A stretch of 64,000 nt of DNA from positions 3,347,580 through 3,411,579 of the forward strand of contig NZ_AP023054.1 of assembly GCF_019703835.1 (NCBI RefSeq), read 5' to 3'. The DNA comes from Thaumasiovibrio subtropicus (lineage in GTDB: Bacteria > Pseudomonadota > Gammaproteobacteria > Enterobacterales > Vibrionaceae). The translations under genes and the position numbers were made by a program. The notes beneath the pieces are model-generated. The model was given only the letters and a program-made list of their open reading frames with translations. It ran no database searches and was not told the DNA's origin. Numbering within the stretch: the first letter of the stretch is position 1; each line of letters opens with the position of its first letter. Below are positions 8,458 through 19,966 of the stretch, in pieces.

Positions 8458-8829
8458 AAAAAAGAGCGGGCGCGACCTTGGTCGCGCCCTAAGACTTACT
8501 TGCAGCTGTCCAGCTACTGTGATGCTCCCTGCATCATTCCATGATTAGCATGCGATCCGTTCGCTCTCTTCCTTGCTCGCTGTCCTCGCGAATCCTATGT
8601 CGTCCTGACGAGCGAATCTATCCTAAATCGCTCAGTCTTCATCCTAAAGTTGTCCTCACACTTTCCTAGTGCGCATCCATTTCATCCTTGCGCAGGCCAT
8701 CCGATTTCCTGCTCCACATCCAATATGGTTCCTACTTTTCCTTGTCAGCCATTTCCATTGGCTTTAACACTCTCCGAGCGCCCTGTTCCGTCAGGTAATC
8801 CCTACTTCCTTACGTCGTATCCTTCCGAC
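8458..8829 (-). ncRNA. CsrB-family regulatory sRNA, copy 4 (about 372 nt), divergent
   Basis: The order of elements is the same but most of the sequence differs from copies 1-3. The start GTCGGAAGG follows a TATTAT -10 box (8842-8837) by seven bases. There are 27 GGA motifs, including loops GTCG-GAAGGATA-CGAC and CGTC-AGGAC-GACG. The 3' block (GCAGGGAGCATCACAGTAGCTGGA) and the terminator stem are kept, and the T run (six) is the longest of the four. The frame 8650-8964 across it is not a gene. Confidence 0.92.
8468..8489 (-). terminator. Terminator of CsrB copy 4
   Basis: GGGCGCGACC pairs with GGTCGCGCCC (tight loop) and is followed on the minus strand by GCTCTTTTTT. Confidence 0.9.
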
Positions 8830-8999
8830 ACCAATAATAATAATCCTATCTTGGCACTTTATCGCCCCACCAAACTCAAATCGATGACATTACAAGGATT
8901 TAACAGCGCTAAAAACCCACTTAATAGATTGTTTTTAAAAGATAAAAAAAATGCTCTACGATAATTCTGGTTGGATATTCTTACCTCTTCCCACAATGC

Positions 9000-9017
9000 T
9001 GTAAGAGATATCTCACA
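9000..9017. promoter_or_regulatory. UvrY/VarA/GacA-type activator site of CsrB copy 4
   Basis: TGTAAGAGATATCTCACA is identical to sites 1 and 2, centred 179.5 bp upstream of the predicted start; TCCCAC is at 8989-8994. Confidence 0.88.
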
Positions 9018-9300
9018 CACCTTAATCCCATTCATCCCAAACGCTACAATTGTGTAAATAGACTCAAACCACCTTAAGGAGCAGGCTTCAGTAGCGGACC
9101 TCAATACAAGGTATTGCTATCAAACCCCAACATGCACCCTATACAAGCTTCTTGTACGGGCTTAGATGTCGGCCCTTTAACAACACGGATTGATTGTGAC
9201 TATCAGAATAATTCATTGAAAATTCACTCGTATTTCACTGCTTGCAGCCTTACATTGCCTCCCGTTTCTCATCACTTCTCCATCGGCACTGAGGGCAACA

Positions 9301-9810
9301 ATGAATCTTGGATTTGATATCGCTCCACTCCATTGGCAAGGCATTGCCAGCTGTCTATTGTGCGGCGCACTACTTGGCATCGAGCGTCAATGGCGAGGCA
9401 AACCTGTAGGCATTCGCACAGCCAGTCTAATTATCATTGGCACCTATACGTTTATGTCTCTTGGTATGTCACTTTCTGATCAACGGGGTGACCACGCACG
9501 CGTGCTTGCACAAATTATCACCGGGATCGGGTTTCTCGGTGCGGGCGTCATGATGACACAGAATGAGAAAATCATTGGCGTTACGTCGGCAGCTTCCGTT
9601 TGGTTACTTGCCGCACTAGGCGTGCTCATCGCGGTTGGCTATGGTACGACCGCACTGGTGCTGACAGGCGTGATTCTTTTTATTTTGGTTGGCGTCGATA
9701 GAGTGGAAGCAAGTGTCAGAGCGCTCAGAAAAGGGGTACACCGCCATGTGGAAGTGCAGCGCGCTAAACGGCGGCTACCGCAACATGAACAAGATAAAAT
9801 ACAGGAATAA
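9301..9810 (+). CDS. MgtC/SapB-family membrane protein
   Basis: The 169-residue protein has four to five hydrophobic segments and the MgtC-domain signatures LLGIERQWRGKPVGIRT (about 25-41) and ITGIGFLGAGVM (about 73-84). It lacks the extended C-terminal soluble domain of true virulence MgtC and ends in a basic tail, so it belongs to the short SapB/YhiD-like members. These sit in the inner membrane; their activity is not settled. GAGGG precedes the ATG. It is convergent with groEL and shares a terminator. Confidence 0.88.
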   Translation: MNLGFDIAPLHWQGIASCLLCGALLGIERQWRGKPVGIRTASLIIIGTYTFMSLGMSLSDQRGDHARVLAQIITGIGFLGAGVMMTQNEKIIGVTSAASVWLLAALGVLIAVGYGTTALVLTGVILFILVGVDRVEASVRALRKGVHRHVEVQRAKRRLPQHEQDKIQE

Positions 9811-9838
9811 AAAAACCCGCCATCACTGGCGGGCTCTT
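9808..9838. terminator. Bidirectional terminator between mgtC-like gene and groEL
   Basis: CCCGCC-ATCACT-GGCGGG has a run of A residues on the left, which gives a strong T run on the minus strand for groEL. Confidence 0.85.
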
Positions 9839-9855
9839 ATTCGGTTTGGCTGATA

Positions 9856-11517
<1,662 letters not shown>

Positions 11518-11544
11518 TTAGATTCTTGTTCAAATTGAAGTGAA

Positions 11545-11835
11545 TTACTCAACGATAGCCATGATGTCATGCTCTGACAGGATCAGGACTTCCTTACCAT
11601 CGATCTTCTCAGTTTTAGCGTTGTAGCCTTCAGAGAAAATAACAGTATCACCAACTTTTACGTCCAATGGCTGAACAGTACCGTTTTCAAGGATGCGGCC
11701 TTTGCCCACAGCTAGAACGGTGCCACGAGTTGATTTCTCAGCAGCTGAGCCAGTCAGCACGATGCCGCCAGCAGACTTAGATTCAACTTCCTGGCGCTCT
11801 ACGATAACGCGGTCATGTAAAGGACGAATGTTCAT
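11545..11835 (-). CDS. groES: Co-chaperonin GroES (10 kDa)
   Basis: A 96-residue protein with the family start [14 protein letters not shown], the mobile loop ([15 protein letters not shown], about 21-35) that docks on GroEL, and the C-terminal [17 protein letters not shown] lies before the ATG. It is the first gene of groES-groEL. Confidence 0.99.
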   Translation of the reverse strand: MNIRPLHDRVIVERQEVESKSAGGIVLTGSAAEKSTRGTVLAVGKGRILENGTVQPLDVKVGDTVIFSEGYNAKTEKIDGKEVLILSEHDIMAIVE

Positions 11836-12193
11836 CGGTCGTCTCTCCTGATTTCAATATCCATGATTTAGAACAGTGCCGACAATTGTTTGTCAGGCGT
11901 CATTTGTTATCTTCTTTATGGGGATGGAAAAATCAGAACCCAAGAGGAAAAATGATTTTTTTTCTCTTTCTCTCACGATGCAGGACAAAGTTGGCGTTTT
12001 TTCCATCCTATTCGGCACTTTATCGGATTGCACACTTAAGACATCGTGCTTAGTGAAAAAGAAGCGACTTCCTTGATGAGACTCCTCGGCCAAAGCCCGC
12101 TATCTATTACACAGAACCATTGATGAAACTTTGCACCTCGAGGCTGATTCGATTAGGGTATCGGCTTGTTTAGCAGTCACAGATTTTTCTCTC
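11836..12193. other. Intergenic region between groES and the MATE gene
   Basis: It holds the sigma-32-type promoter of groES. I see no further gene; two 66-codon frames on opposite strands (11876-12093) are mutual shadows of an AT-rich stretch. Confidence 0.6.
11918..11944 (-). promoter_or_regulatory. Sigma-32-type heat-shock promoter of groES-groEL
   Basis: On the minus strand CTTGGG (11944-11939) and CCCCATAA (from 11923) are separated by 15 bases. The RpoH consensus is CTTGAA and CCCCATnT with 13-15 bases. The promoter lies about 85 bases before groES. No CIRCE element was seen. Confidence 0.75.
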
Positions 12194-13564
12194 ATGCCTT
12201 CAGCCCCCAATCCGCCTCGCGATAAACACGGCCTTCTCTCCGCACCGATTACGCCTGTATTGAGAAAAATGACACTGCCGATGATCTTCGGGCTGATCGC
12301 GATTCTCATGTTTAACTTGGTCGATACCTTTTTTATCGCCATGTTAGGCACCGATGCACTGGCCGCAATCAGTTTTACTTTCCCGATCACTTTTGCGGTT
12401 AACTGCATCACCATGGGCATTGGCGTTGGGCTCTCTTCGCTCATCGGCCAGCAACTCGGGCAAGGCAATCACCATGCGGCAGCGCGACTCACCAGCCACG
12501 GCTTGCTGCTGGCAGTACTCTTGGTCTGTATGGCCTCGACTGTTGGTGTCTTCACCATTGAACCTCTATTTCGTGCGCTTGGGGCGAGCTCAGAACTCGT
12601 GCCCATGATCCATGAATACATGGCGATCTGGTACGTGACTATCCCACTGCTGGTTGTCCCCATGGCAGGCAATAGCGCTATACGCGCAACTGGCGACACC
12701 AAAACACCGGCGAAAATCATGATGGTGGCAGGCTGCCTTAATGGCCTGCTTGATCCCCTACTTATTTTCGGGCTCGGTCCTTTCCCTGCTCTTGGGATTC
12801 AAGGTGCCGCCATTGCGAGTGCAATAAGCTGGGCTGGCGCATTGAGTTGCTCTGGCATTGTACTCATCAAGCGTGAAAAGCTGCTCTCATGGCCTGAACG
12901 TGCTTTGATGCTGAAAGATTGGCGTCGAATTCTAAAAATTGGCACCCCGGCAGGCTTGACTAGCGCCATGAACCCATTGTCCGGTGCAATTTTAATGGTC
13001 ATTTTGGCTGCGCAAGGTAATGCGGCTGTTGCCGCCTATGGCGCTGCGCAACGTATCGAGTCTATCTTGCTCATTGTGATCATGGCACTTGCCTCTATTT
13101 TTACCCCTTTTATGGCGCAGAACATGGGGGCTGGTTTGTATACACGCGCGTTTAAGGCGCTGTTTGTCGCCTTACGTTTTAGCTTTCTTTTCCAGCTCTT
13201 TGTGTACATCCTGCTTGTCCCCTTAACGTGGCCCATTACTTACTTTTTTACTCAGGACGTTCAAGTACAAGACCACCTCTGGCTCTATTTGGTCATTGTG
13301 CCAGCCAGCTACGGTTTACAAGGTGTCTTAATGATTTTGGTCTCTGCGCTCAACGCACTGCAGCGATCGACGCAAGCAATGTGTTGGAACATCGTACGTC
13401 TATTTGGTTTGCTCTTACCTGCGGCTTGGGTTGCAAGTACTCATTGGGGAACAGAAGGGATCTTTGTCGGCATTGCGATTGCTAACCTCATTGCTGGATT
13501 AGGCGCTTATCTTTATGCCCTGCGATTACGTCGTGAATACTTATCAGAGACAGCATCACTGTAA
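12194..13564 (+). CDS. MATE-family multidrug/cation antiporter
   Basis: The protein of about 456 aa has twelve predicted membrane segments in two homologous halves, starting with LRKMTLPMIFGLIAILMFNLVDTFFIAMLGTDALAA, the typical MATE opening. MATE proteins export cationic drugs or metabolites in exchange for Na+ or H+. The substrate is unknown. The frame opens at a TTG at 12131, but the first ATG (12194, MPSAPNPP) is the more likely start although its Shine-Dalgarno is poor. It is divergent from groES and convergent with fxsA. Confidence 0.85.
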   Translation: MPSAPNPPRDKHGLLSAPITPVLRKMTLPMIFGLIAILMFNLVDTFFIAMLGTDALAAISFTFPITFAVNCITMGIGVGLSSLIGQQLGQGNHHAAARLTSHGLLLAVLLVCMASTVGVFTIEPLFRALGASSELVPMIHEYMAIWYVTIPLLVVPMAGNSAIRATGDTKTPAKIMMVAGCLNGLLDPLLIFGLGPFPALGIQGAAIASAISWAGALSCSGIVLIKREKLLSWPERALMLKDWRRILKIGTPAGLTSAMNPLSGAILMVILAAQGNAAVAAYGAAQRIESILLIVIMALASIFTPFMAQNMGAGLYTRAFKALFVALRFSFLFQLFVYILLVPLTWPITYFFTQDVQVQDHLWLYLVIVPASYGLQGVLMILVSALNALQRSTQAMCWNIVRLFGLLLPAAWVASTHWGTEGIFVGIAIANLIAGLGAYLYALRLRREYLSETASL

Positions 13565-13583
13565 CGGTAAGGAAAGAATGAAA

Positions 13584-13604
13584 GAGCCCCCTCTCTGAGG
13601 GCTC
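13584..13604. terminator. Hairpin between the MATE gene and fxsA
   Basis: GAGCCC and GGGCTC pair around a 9-base loop. The T run on the plus side is poor (GATATTTG), so this is a weak terminator for either convergent gene. Confidence 0.5.
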
Positions 13605-13617
13605 GATATTTGACGCG

Positions 13618-14157
13618 TTATCTCAAACGATTGTTTTCGTCATCTGAGTCTGATTTATGTTCAAACTCACCTTCGAACACGTCCCCTTCTCCATCCTTGC
13701 GATGACGCTGGAAAGGGTCAGCCTGTTGCCCAAACCCGCCATGAAAGCCGCTTTGACCTTGAAAGTCCCCCTGACCTTGAAAGCCGTTGGGATTCATCGT
13801 CTGAATAGTCATACGCTTCATAAGTGATTTAGCCAATGCCGCACGTGGCGCAGGCAGGAGCACTATCATCCCCATGGCATCGGTCATAAAGCCCGGGGTG
13901 AGTAACAAAACACCACAAACTGCTAACATCACGCCTTCTAAAATCTGCTGTGCAGGCATTTCGCCTTGCTGCAGTCGGCTCTGTACTGACATCAATGTCA
14001 TGAGGCCTTGGCTACGTACTAATGACGCGCCCACGACTGCCGTCAGCAAGACTAAACCAATGGTCGGCCACATCCCTAGCACTCCACCGACTTGCACAAA
14101 CAGCGCTATTTCAATGATTGGCACAAAAATGAACAAAAACAGTAGTATAGGAAACAA
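13618..14157 (-). CDS. fxsA: FxsA-family membrane protein
   Basis: Four hydrophobic segments in the first 115 residues with the FxsA motifs PIIEIALFVQVGG, GLVLLTAVVGASLVRSQG and LLLTPGFMTDAMG, then a Gly/Gln/Phe-rich and acidic tail. E. coli FxsA influences phage F exclusion; its normal role is unclear. The frame begins at an ATG at 14202, but the family start (xFPILLFLFIFVP) corresponds to a TTG at 14157 with AAGAGG six bases before it, so I place the start there (179 aa). It is next to aspA, as in enteric bacteria. Confidence 0.88.
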   Translation of the reverse strand: MFPILLFLFIFVPIIEIALFVQVGGVLGMWPTIGLVLLTAVVGASLVRSQGLMTLMSVQSRLQQGEMPAQQILEGVMLAVCGVLLLTPGFMTDAMGMIVLLPAPRAALAKSLMKRMTIQTMNPNGFQGQGDFQGQSGFHGGFGQQADPFQRHRKDGEGDVFEGEFEHKSDSDDENNRLR

Positions 14158-14563
14158 AATTGACCTCTTGTTATCTGGGTAACGATGCAGTGTCACTTGC
14201 ACTGCTCATAATGACAATATGGTGACAATCGATGTCTTTTGCAACTCCCCCACCCAAACAAACTTTCCCTGAATGACACCTGAACTTCAACGAGAAAAAA
14301 GTCACTAAAATTTGATGCGGGGCAATTCATTCGTCGGAAAAATACGTTACATTAATTGATGTTAATCACATACTCGTGCAAAAAATGATTAACTTATTAA
14401 AATCAGTGGAAGGTATATTGTTTTTCCTCCCGAAAGCAGATTATTATCCACCATGTTGTCTAAGAAGACAGGTACTTAAACTATCAAGTACACGCAAGAA
14501 AGGATTCTATGCACGATTTGAGTTGGCACGTTTTTCAACTTTATAGATCCTAGAAGGCGACAT
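14158..14563. other. Regulatory region between fxsA and aspA
   Basis: The 406-base region has no gene. It carries an FNR/CRP-like site at 14355-14370 and AT-rich sequence fitting promoters for both divergent genes. Confidence 0.6.
14355..14370. promoter_or_regulatory. FNR- or CRP-like site upstream of aspA
   Basis: TTGATGTTAATCAC matches the FNR consensus TTGAT-N4-ATCAA except for the last base, and overlaps a poorer CRP match (ATTGA-N6-TCACA). Both regulators control aspA and fumarate respiration genes in enteric bacteria. The site is about 200 bases before the aspA start. Confidence 0.5.
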
Positions 14564-16024
14564 ATGTCACAGATAATTGAAACCCACGCACAAAACAATC
14601 AAATCAGCACCGCGACTCGCGTAGAAGAAGATCTCCTGGGCCAACGTCAAATCCCAGCGGACGCGTACTACGGCATTCATACCCTACGTGCAGTCGAGAA
14701 TTTCAATATCTCATCAACGACCATCTCAGATGTGCCTGAATTCGTTCGCGGCATGGTATTCACCAAAAAAGCAGCAGCACTAGCAAACAAAGAGCTAGGT
14801 GTTATCCCAACTGAAGTGGGTGAGTACATTGTTAAGGCATGTGACGTCATCCTAGAAACGGGTAAATGCATGGATCAGTTCCCGTCAGACGTCTATCAAG
14901 GCGGTGCGGGCACCTCTGTTAACATGAACACCAATGAAGTGATCGCCAACCTAGCACTTGAGCTAATGGGTAAAGAAAAAGGCGATTACGAACTTATCAA
15001 CCCCAATGACCACGTCAACAAGAGCCAGTCAACCAACTGTGCTTACCCTACGGGTTTCCGCGTTGCTGTTTACAACAGCATGATGAAGCTGGTTGAGAAA
15101 CTGTCTTACCTTGTAAAAGCATTTGATGCCAAGGGTGAAGAATTCAAAGATGTCTTGAAGATGGGCCGCACCCAGCTACAAGATGCCGTACCAATGACTG
15201 TCGGCCAAGAGTTCCACGCGTTCAGTGTTCTACTCAACGAAGAAGTACGCAGTCTAAAGCGTAATGCGCAGCTACTTCTTGAAGTTAACCTCGGCGCGAC
15301 CGCTATCGGTACAGGCCTAAACACCCCTGCAGGTTACCAAGAGCTTGCGGTTAAGCACTTAGCTGAAGTGACTGGCCTAGATGTTGTCCCTTCAGAAGAC
15401 CTCATCGAAGCAACCTCTGACTGTGGTGCTTACGTTATGGTTCACTGCGCACTTAAGCGTCTCGCAGTAAAACTATCGAAGATCTGTAATGACCTACGTC
15501 TACTGTCTTCTGGCCCACGTGCTGGCCTAAACGAAATCAACCTGCCTGAGATGCAAGCAGGCTCGTCAATCATGCCAGCCAAAGTCAACCCAGTTATCCC
15601 TGAAGTGGTTAACCAAGTTTGCTTTAAAGTGATCGGTAACGATTCAACCATCACTTTCGCAGCAGAAGCTGGCCAGCTTCAGCTAAACGTCATGGAGCCG
15701 GTCATTGGTCAAGCGCTTTTCGAGTCGATCGAAATCCTAGGCAATGCATGCGTTAACTTGGGTGAGAAGTGTGTTGAAGGCATTACCGTCAACAAAGAAG
15801 TGTGTGAGCAATACGTCATGGGCTCTATCGGTATCGTTACTTACCTAAACCCATTCATTGGCCACCACGAAGGTGACATCGTCGGTAAGATCTGTGCTGA
15901 AACAGGCAAGAGCGTACGCGAAGTTGTCCTTGAGCGCGGTCTTCTCACAGAAGAGCAATTGGATGATATCTTCTCAATTGAGAACCTCATGAACCCAGAG
16001 TACAAAGGTAAGCGTTACAACTAA
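14564..16024 (+). CDS. aspA: Aspartate ammonia-lyase
   Basis: A 486-residue member of the aspartase/fumarase superfamily with the signature [11 protein letters not shown] (about 325-335) whose Ser acts as the catalytic base, and the substrate-binding blocks [14 protein letters not shown] and NKSQSTN. It converts aspartate to fumarate and ammonia, which feeds fumarate reductase (frd at the window start). The ATG follows AAGGCGAC. The dicarboxylate carrier downstream can bring in aspartate and release succinate. Confidence 0.97.
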   Translation: MSQIIETHAQNNQISTATRVEEDLLGQRQIPADAYYGIHTLRAVENFNISSTTISDVPEFVRGMVFTKKAAALANKELGVIPTEVGEYIVKACDVILETGKCMDQFPSDVYQGGAGTSVNMNTNEVIANLALELMGKEKGDYELINPNDHVNKSQSTNCAYPTGFRVAVYNSMMKLVEKLSYLVKAFDAKGEEFKDVLKMGRTQLQDAVPMTVGQEFHAFSVLLNEEVRSLKRNAQLLLEVNLGATAIGTGLNTPAGYQELAVKHLAEVTGLDVVPSEDLIEATSDCGAYVMVHCALKRLAVKLSKICNDLRLLSSGPRAGLNEINLPEMQAGSSIMPAKVNPVIPEVVNQVCFKVIGNDSTITFAAEAGQLQLNVMEPVIGQALFESIEILGNACVNLGEKCVEGITVNKEVCEQYVMGSIGIVTYLNPFIGHHEGDIVGKICAETGKSVREVVLERGLLTEEQLDDIFSIENLMNPEYKGKRYN

Positions 16025-16048
16025 CTTTACCGTTTGTGTCTTTTTATA

Positions 16049-16078
16049 AAAGAGCCTTTCTATAAGGCTCTTTTTTTA
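16049..16078 (+). terminator. Terminator of aspA
   Basis: AAAGAGCC/GGCTCTTT stem with a 9-base loop and a run of at least seven T residues. Confidence 0.88.
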
Positions 16079-16532
16079 TATCTGAAATAATAAAGTAATA
16101 ATGCCACTTGCGCTTACGCACCAAGAAGCACATCTTTTTCACCACCAATAATTAATAAAATCGACTGTAATGCTATATCTTCAAATAATCCACAAACGCT
16201 ATTACATACCACTCACAAACACACGAGAAGCCTGATACCGTTTATATACCTAATACAAACCTTTACTCCACCAGTAGATAACATAAGCGGATTTAAACAA
16301 GAGGGTTATCACCATTTCCTTATTTAAAATCATCATTGCTTTCAATCTTGATCTAACACCAAACAAACACCTTTAGCAAAGCGATAAAATAATTTCACAC
16401 AGATACTCATCAATTGCTGTTTATTTATTCAGCTCGTGTTAAGAAATGCGGTTAATTACACTTTACTCAAATCTTAACAACAAAAATAATGGGTGTTTAG
16501 CAAATATTTAAAACATTATTCAGGGAGTTAAT
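16079..16532. other. AT-rich spacer before the Dcu transporter, no gene seen
   Basis: The sequence is AT-rich and has no convincing reading frame. It must hold the promoter of the Dcu gene, but I could not fix one; no clean FNR, CRP or Nar site was found. Confidence 0.5.
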
Positions 16533-17846
16533 ATGTTTTTAGTGCAGTTCCTTATCGTTCTGGGCTGTATCCTTATCGGTGCCCGTATTGGTGGTATTGG
16601 TCTTGGGGTTATGGGGGGTATGGGTTTAGCAATCCTGGCGTTTGTCTTTGGTTTGCAGCCAACAAGCCCGCCAATTGACGTCATGCTCATGATCATGTCT
16701 GTGGTTGCTGCTGCGTCAGCGATGCAGGCAGCAGGTGGCCTTGATTACATGATCAAAATCGCCAGCGGCATCCTAAGAAAGAACCCAAAACACATCACCT
16801 TCATCGCACCTATGGTGACCTACTTCTTCACCATGATGGCCGGTACAGGGCATGTTGCTTATTCTGTACTGCCTGTCATCGCGGAAGTTAGCCGTCGTAG
16901 TGGGGTACGCCCTGAGCGTCCACTGGGTATGGCTGTTATCGCCTCTCAATTCGCGATTGTCGCGAGTCCTATCGCTGCGGCCGTTGTGGCTTGCGTAGGC
17001 TTCTTAGAGCCTCGCGGTATCACACTAGGTAACGTGCTTATGGTGACGATACCTGCAACTTTCCTCGGTCTTTTTGCGGCTTGCTTGATCGTCAATAAAA
17101 CAGGCAAAGAGCTGAAAGACGACCCTGAGTTTCAACGCCGTATGCAAGATCCTGCCTTCCGCGCTGAAATGGAGCAGGAAGAAGCTGTCACTGAAACGGC
17201 TATCGCTCCCACCGCGAAAAAAGCTGTTGGCTTTTTCTTACTCGGTGCGATTGCTGTCGTGATCATGGGGGCAGTGCCATCACTACGTCCGGCTTTCGAC
17301 GGGAAAGTGATGGGGATGGCGCACACCATTGAAATTGTGATGTTAACGGTCGCTGCACTGATCATTCTGGTCTGTAAACCCGACGGCAACAAGATTACCC
17401 AAGGGTCAGTCTTTCATGCGGGAATGCGCGCCATTGTGGCCATTTTCGGTATCGCGTGGTTGGGTGATACCCTCACAGCCGCTTACCTTGAAGAAGTCAA
17501 AGTCGCGGTTTCGACCATTGTTGAAGTCGCACCATGGGCATTTGCTATCGCCCTCTTTGCACTCTCTGTCATGGTGAACTCGCAAGGGGCAACCACTGCA
17601 GTACTCATTCCATTAGGTATCGCGATTGGCTTACCAACGCACGTTATTCTCGCCACATTCGTTGCCGTGAATGGTTACTTCTTCATTCCGAACTACGGGC
17701 CAATCATTGCGTCCATCGACTTTGACCGTACCGGCACAACGAAGATCGGCAAATATATCTTCAATCACAGCTTTATGCTGCCCGGTTTGCTCAGCATGGT
17801 CTTTAGTATCCTGTTTGGCTTCCTCTTCGCTGGCATCGTACTGTAA
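16533..17846 (+). CDS. dcuA: Anaerobic C4-dicarboxylate transporter, Dcu family
   Basis: A 437-residue polytopic protein with ten or more membrane segments and Dcu-family blocks ([29 protein letters not shown], about 109-138; [21 protein letters not shown], about 349-369). Dcu carriers exchange external fumarate, malate or aspartate for internal succinate. The position after aspA points to DcuA, but DcuB cannot be excluded from sequence alone. GGGAG lies five bases before the ATG. A long spacer separates it from aspA, so it probably has its own promoter. Confidence 0.88.
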   Translation: MFLVQFLIVLGCILIGARIGGIGLGVMGGMGLAILAFVFGLQPTSPPIDVMLMIMSVVAAASAMQAAGGLDYMIKIASGILRKNPKHITFIAPMVTYFFTMMAGTGHVAYSVLPVIAEVSRRSGVRPERPLGMAVIASQFAIVASPIAAAVVACVGFLEPRGITLGNVLMVTIPATFLGLFAACLIVNKTGKELKDDPEFQRRMQDPAFRAEMEQEEAVTETAIAPTAKKAVGFFLLGAIAVVIMGAVPSLRPAFDGKVMGMAHTIEIVMLTVAALIILVCKPDGNKITQGSVFHAGMRAIVAIFGIAWLGDTLTAAYLEEVKVAVSTIVEVAPWAFAIALFALSVMVNSQGATTAVLIPLGIAIGLPTHVILATFVAVNGYFFIPNYGPIIASIDFDRTGTTKIGKYIFNHSFMLPGLLSMVFSILFGFLFAGIVL

Positions 17847-17869
17847 CGTATTTCCCTTAGCACACCTTT

Positions 17870-17893
17870 GGCGCCCTCTGCGGCGCCTTTTTT
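17870..17893 (+). terminator. Terminator of the Dcu gene
   Basis: A GGCGCC/GGCGCC stem around a short loop is followed by six T residues. Confidence 0.85.
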
Positions 17894-18051
17894 ATTGCCT
17901 CAGCAACATGCCCTTGTCCAAGTCTTTCGCCATCTTTATTCACTTCACTATGAAACCATTCATGGTAATCTCAGGTCTTATACTCAAACTCCCTCAAGTC
18001 ATCACAATACCAAATAGCTTGAGATTCACTATGTCAGCCGGAACTGTATCA

Positions 18052-19860
18052 ATGAGACAACGTCTGCTTTTTGCGCTTATTTTTATTTTCAGTTTACCAA
18101 TCTATGCATTCAACTTACCTGGCCTGAGTAACGACAACAGCTTTGTTCCCGTCGATGAAGCCTTTATGTTTAACTTCAACCAACAGGGAAATCGCGTCTA
18201 TCTCGATTGGCAAATTAAGCCGGGGTACTATCTTTATCAGCACGCCTTTTCGGCAAATGGTATTGACGCCAAAGTCAGCGACATCGAGTTTCCGGCAGGT
18301 ATCCCTTACACGGATGAATTCTTTGGTGATGTCACCATTTATCGTCAATCTGTAGTGCTTGGTGTTGATTTGCTTTCGGCGCAAGAAGATAGCCAGCTCA
18401 CCATTAACTACCAAGGCTGCGCCGATGCTGGACTCTGTTATCCACCCGAAATCATCACTATTCCATTACGCGCGGTAGAGTCAGCACTTTCAGAAAGGGG
18501 GGATGCAACCACACCGCTTATCAATAAACCCGCAACAGTCATCGGCCAGTCACCGACCGAGAATGCACCACAACCATCGGCGAATTTAAGCAATGATCAT
18601 CAATCATTAGCAGAAAAACTCGCAGATTCGCGCTGGACGCCCGCCCTCTTTTTCTTACTGGGTATTGGCCTTGCGTTTACCCCTTGCGTGCTGCCCATGT
18701 ATCCCATTCTCAGTGGTATCGTCCTTGGCAATGGCAAGCGCAGCCAAGGTCAAGCATTCGGTCTCGCCTTTGTCTATGTACAAGGTATGGCGCTGACTTA
18801 CACCTTACTGGGTCTTGTTGTCGCCTCTGCGGGTATGCAATTTCAAGCCGCGATGCAACATCCGTATGTCATTCTTGGGTTGAGTACCTTATTTGTCTTT
18901 TTAGCGTTGTCGATGTTTGGTGTCTATACCTTGCAAATGCCCGCCAGCCTGCAAACGAAACTCAATGAGTTGAGTAATCAGCAAACGGGTGGACGCTGGG
19001 TTGGCGTATTTTCAATGGGCGCCATCTCCGGCCTAGTTTGCTCTCCGTGCACCACGGCACCTTTGTCAGGGGCGTTATTGTACGTCGCGCAAAGTGGCGA
19101 TCTCTTTGTTGGCGGCATTGCCCTCTATGCACTGGCGATGGGGATGGGGATTCCGCTTATTTTGGTGGCCGTGTTTGGTAATAAGCTGTTACCACGCAGT
19201 GGTGATTGGATGGAACGCGTTAAAGTTTTCTTCGGCTTTATTCTTCTCGCCGCGCCGACGCTTTTATTGGAGCGTATTTTACCCACTGATATCATGCCCT
19301 ACCTATGGGCTGCGCTTGGGTTAAGCTTCTTCGGTTGGATCTATCATCAAAAGACCCGATTACCGCTTGGCTGGAAAGGCACGTTGGTGGGAATCGTCGC
19401 TATCCTTGGGATGTTCGCCTCGATTCAGCCTCTCTACATGCGCTGGTTTGGCCCTCAAGTTCAAACAACACACAGCATCACTTTCCAACGCATTGCCAAT
19501 CAAGCCGAGCTTGATGCCGCCCTATTACAGGCACAACAACAAGGCAAACCGGTCATGCTAGACTTCTACGCCGATTGGTGTGTCGCCTGTAAAGAGTTTG
19601 AAAAATACACCTTCCATGCCCCTCTAGTCGAGCCGCTGTTGGCAAACTTTGTTTTACTGCAGGCGGACGTAACACGGAATACGCCCGCAGATTTTGAGAT
19701 GATGAATGGACTCGATGTGCTAGGGCTACCAACTATCGATTTTTGGGATGCTCAAGGCCACCACCGTCCAGAAGCACGCGTCACGGGTTTTCTCAATGCT
19801 GAACGTTTTACGTCCCATTTACGAGCGGCCGCGCTCAGTAATGAGCCCCCCTCACAATAA
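18052..19860 (+). CDS. dsbD: Thiol:disulfide interchange protein DsbD
   Basis: The protein (about 602 aa) has a signal peptide ([19 protein letters not shown]), a periplasmic immunoglobulin-like domain with the Cys pair in [11 protein letters not shown], an eight-helix membrane domain with FTPCVLP and VCSPCTTAP, and a C-terminal thioredoxin domain with WCVAC. It carries electrons from cytoplasmic thioredoxin to periplasmic DsbC and related proteins. The frame is open into the Dcu gene; an ATG at 18031 is the alternative start. The cutA gene that often precedes dsbD is absent. Confidence 0.96.
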   Translation: MRQRLLFALIFIFSLPIYAFNLPGLSNDNSFVPVDEAFMFNFNQQGNRVYLDWQIKPGYYLYQHAFSANGIDAKVSDIEFPAGIPYTDEFFGDVTIYRQSVVLGVDLLSAQEDSQLTINYQGCADAGLCYPPEIITIPLRAVESALSERGDATTPLINKPATVIGQSPTENAPQPSANLSNDHQSLAEKLADSRWTPALFFLLGIGLAFTPCVLPMYPILSGIVLGNGKRSQGQAFGLAFVYVQGMALTYTLLGLVVASAGMQFQAAMQHPYVILGLSTLFVFLALSMFGVYTLQMPASLQTKLNELSNQQTGGRWVGVFSMGAISGLVCSPCTTAPLSGALLYVAQSGDLFVGGIALYALAMGMGIPLILVAVFGNKLLPRSGDWMERVKVFFGFILLAAPTLLLERILPTDIMPYLWAALGLSFFGWIYHQKTRLPLGWKGTLVGIVAILGMFASIQPLYMRWFGPQVQTTHSITFQRIANQAELDAALLQAQQQGKPVMLDFYADWCVACKEFEKYTFHAPLVEPLLANFVLLQADVTRNTPADFEMMNGLDVLGLPTIDFWDAQGHHRPEARVTGFLNAERFTSHLRAAALSNEPPSQ

Positions 19861-19966
19861 GAAAAAGATCCTAAATACGATCAATGACATAGTTCTATTG
19901 AGTGTAAATTGACCTAGTCCATACAGGGTGTTAGCTTTATTACAAACTATTAACAGCTATCGCCCT

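Noticed and set aside
6045..8830. CRISPR array or satellite repeat, suggested by many short CATCCTGA-like repeats
   Set aside because: Spacing is irregular, repeats are embedded in different hairpin stems, and each block has a promoter and terminator; the reverse strand reads as CsrB-type GGA loops.
8650..8964. 104-codon plus-strand frame
   Set aside because: It is antisense to CsrB copy 4 and its promoter; Pro/Ser-rich from the TCC repeats.
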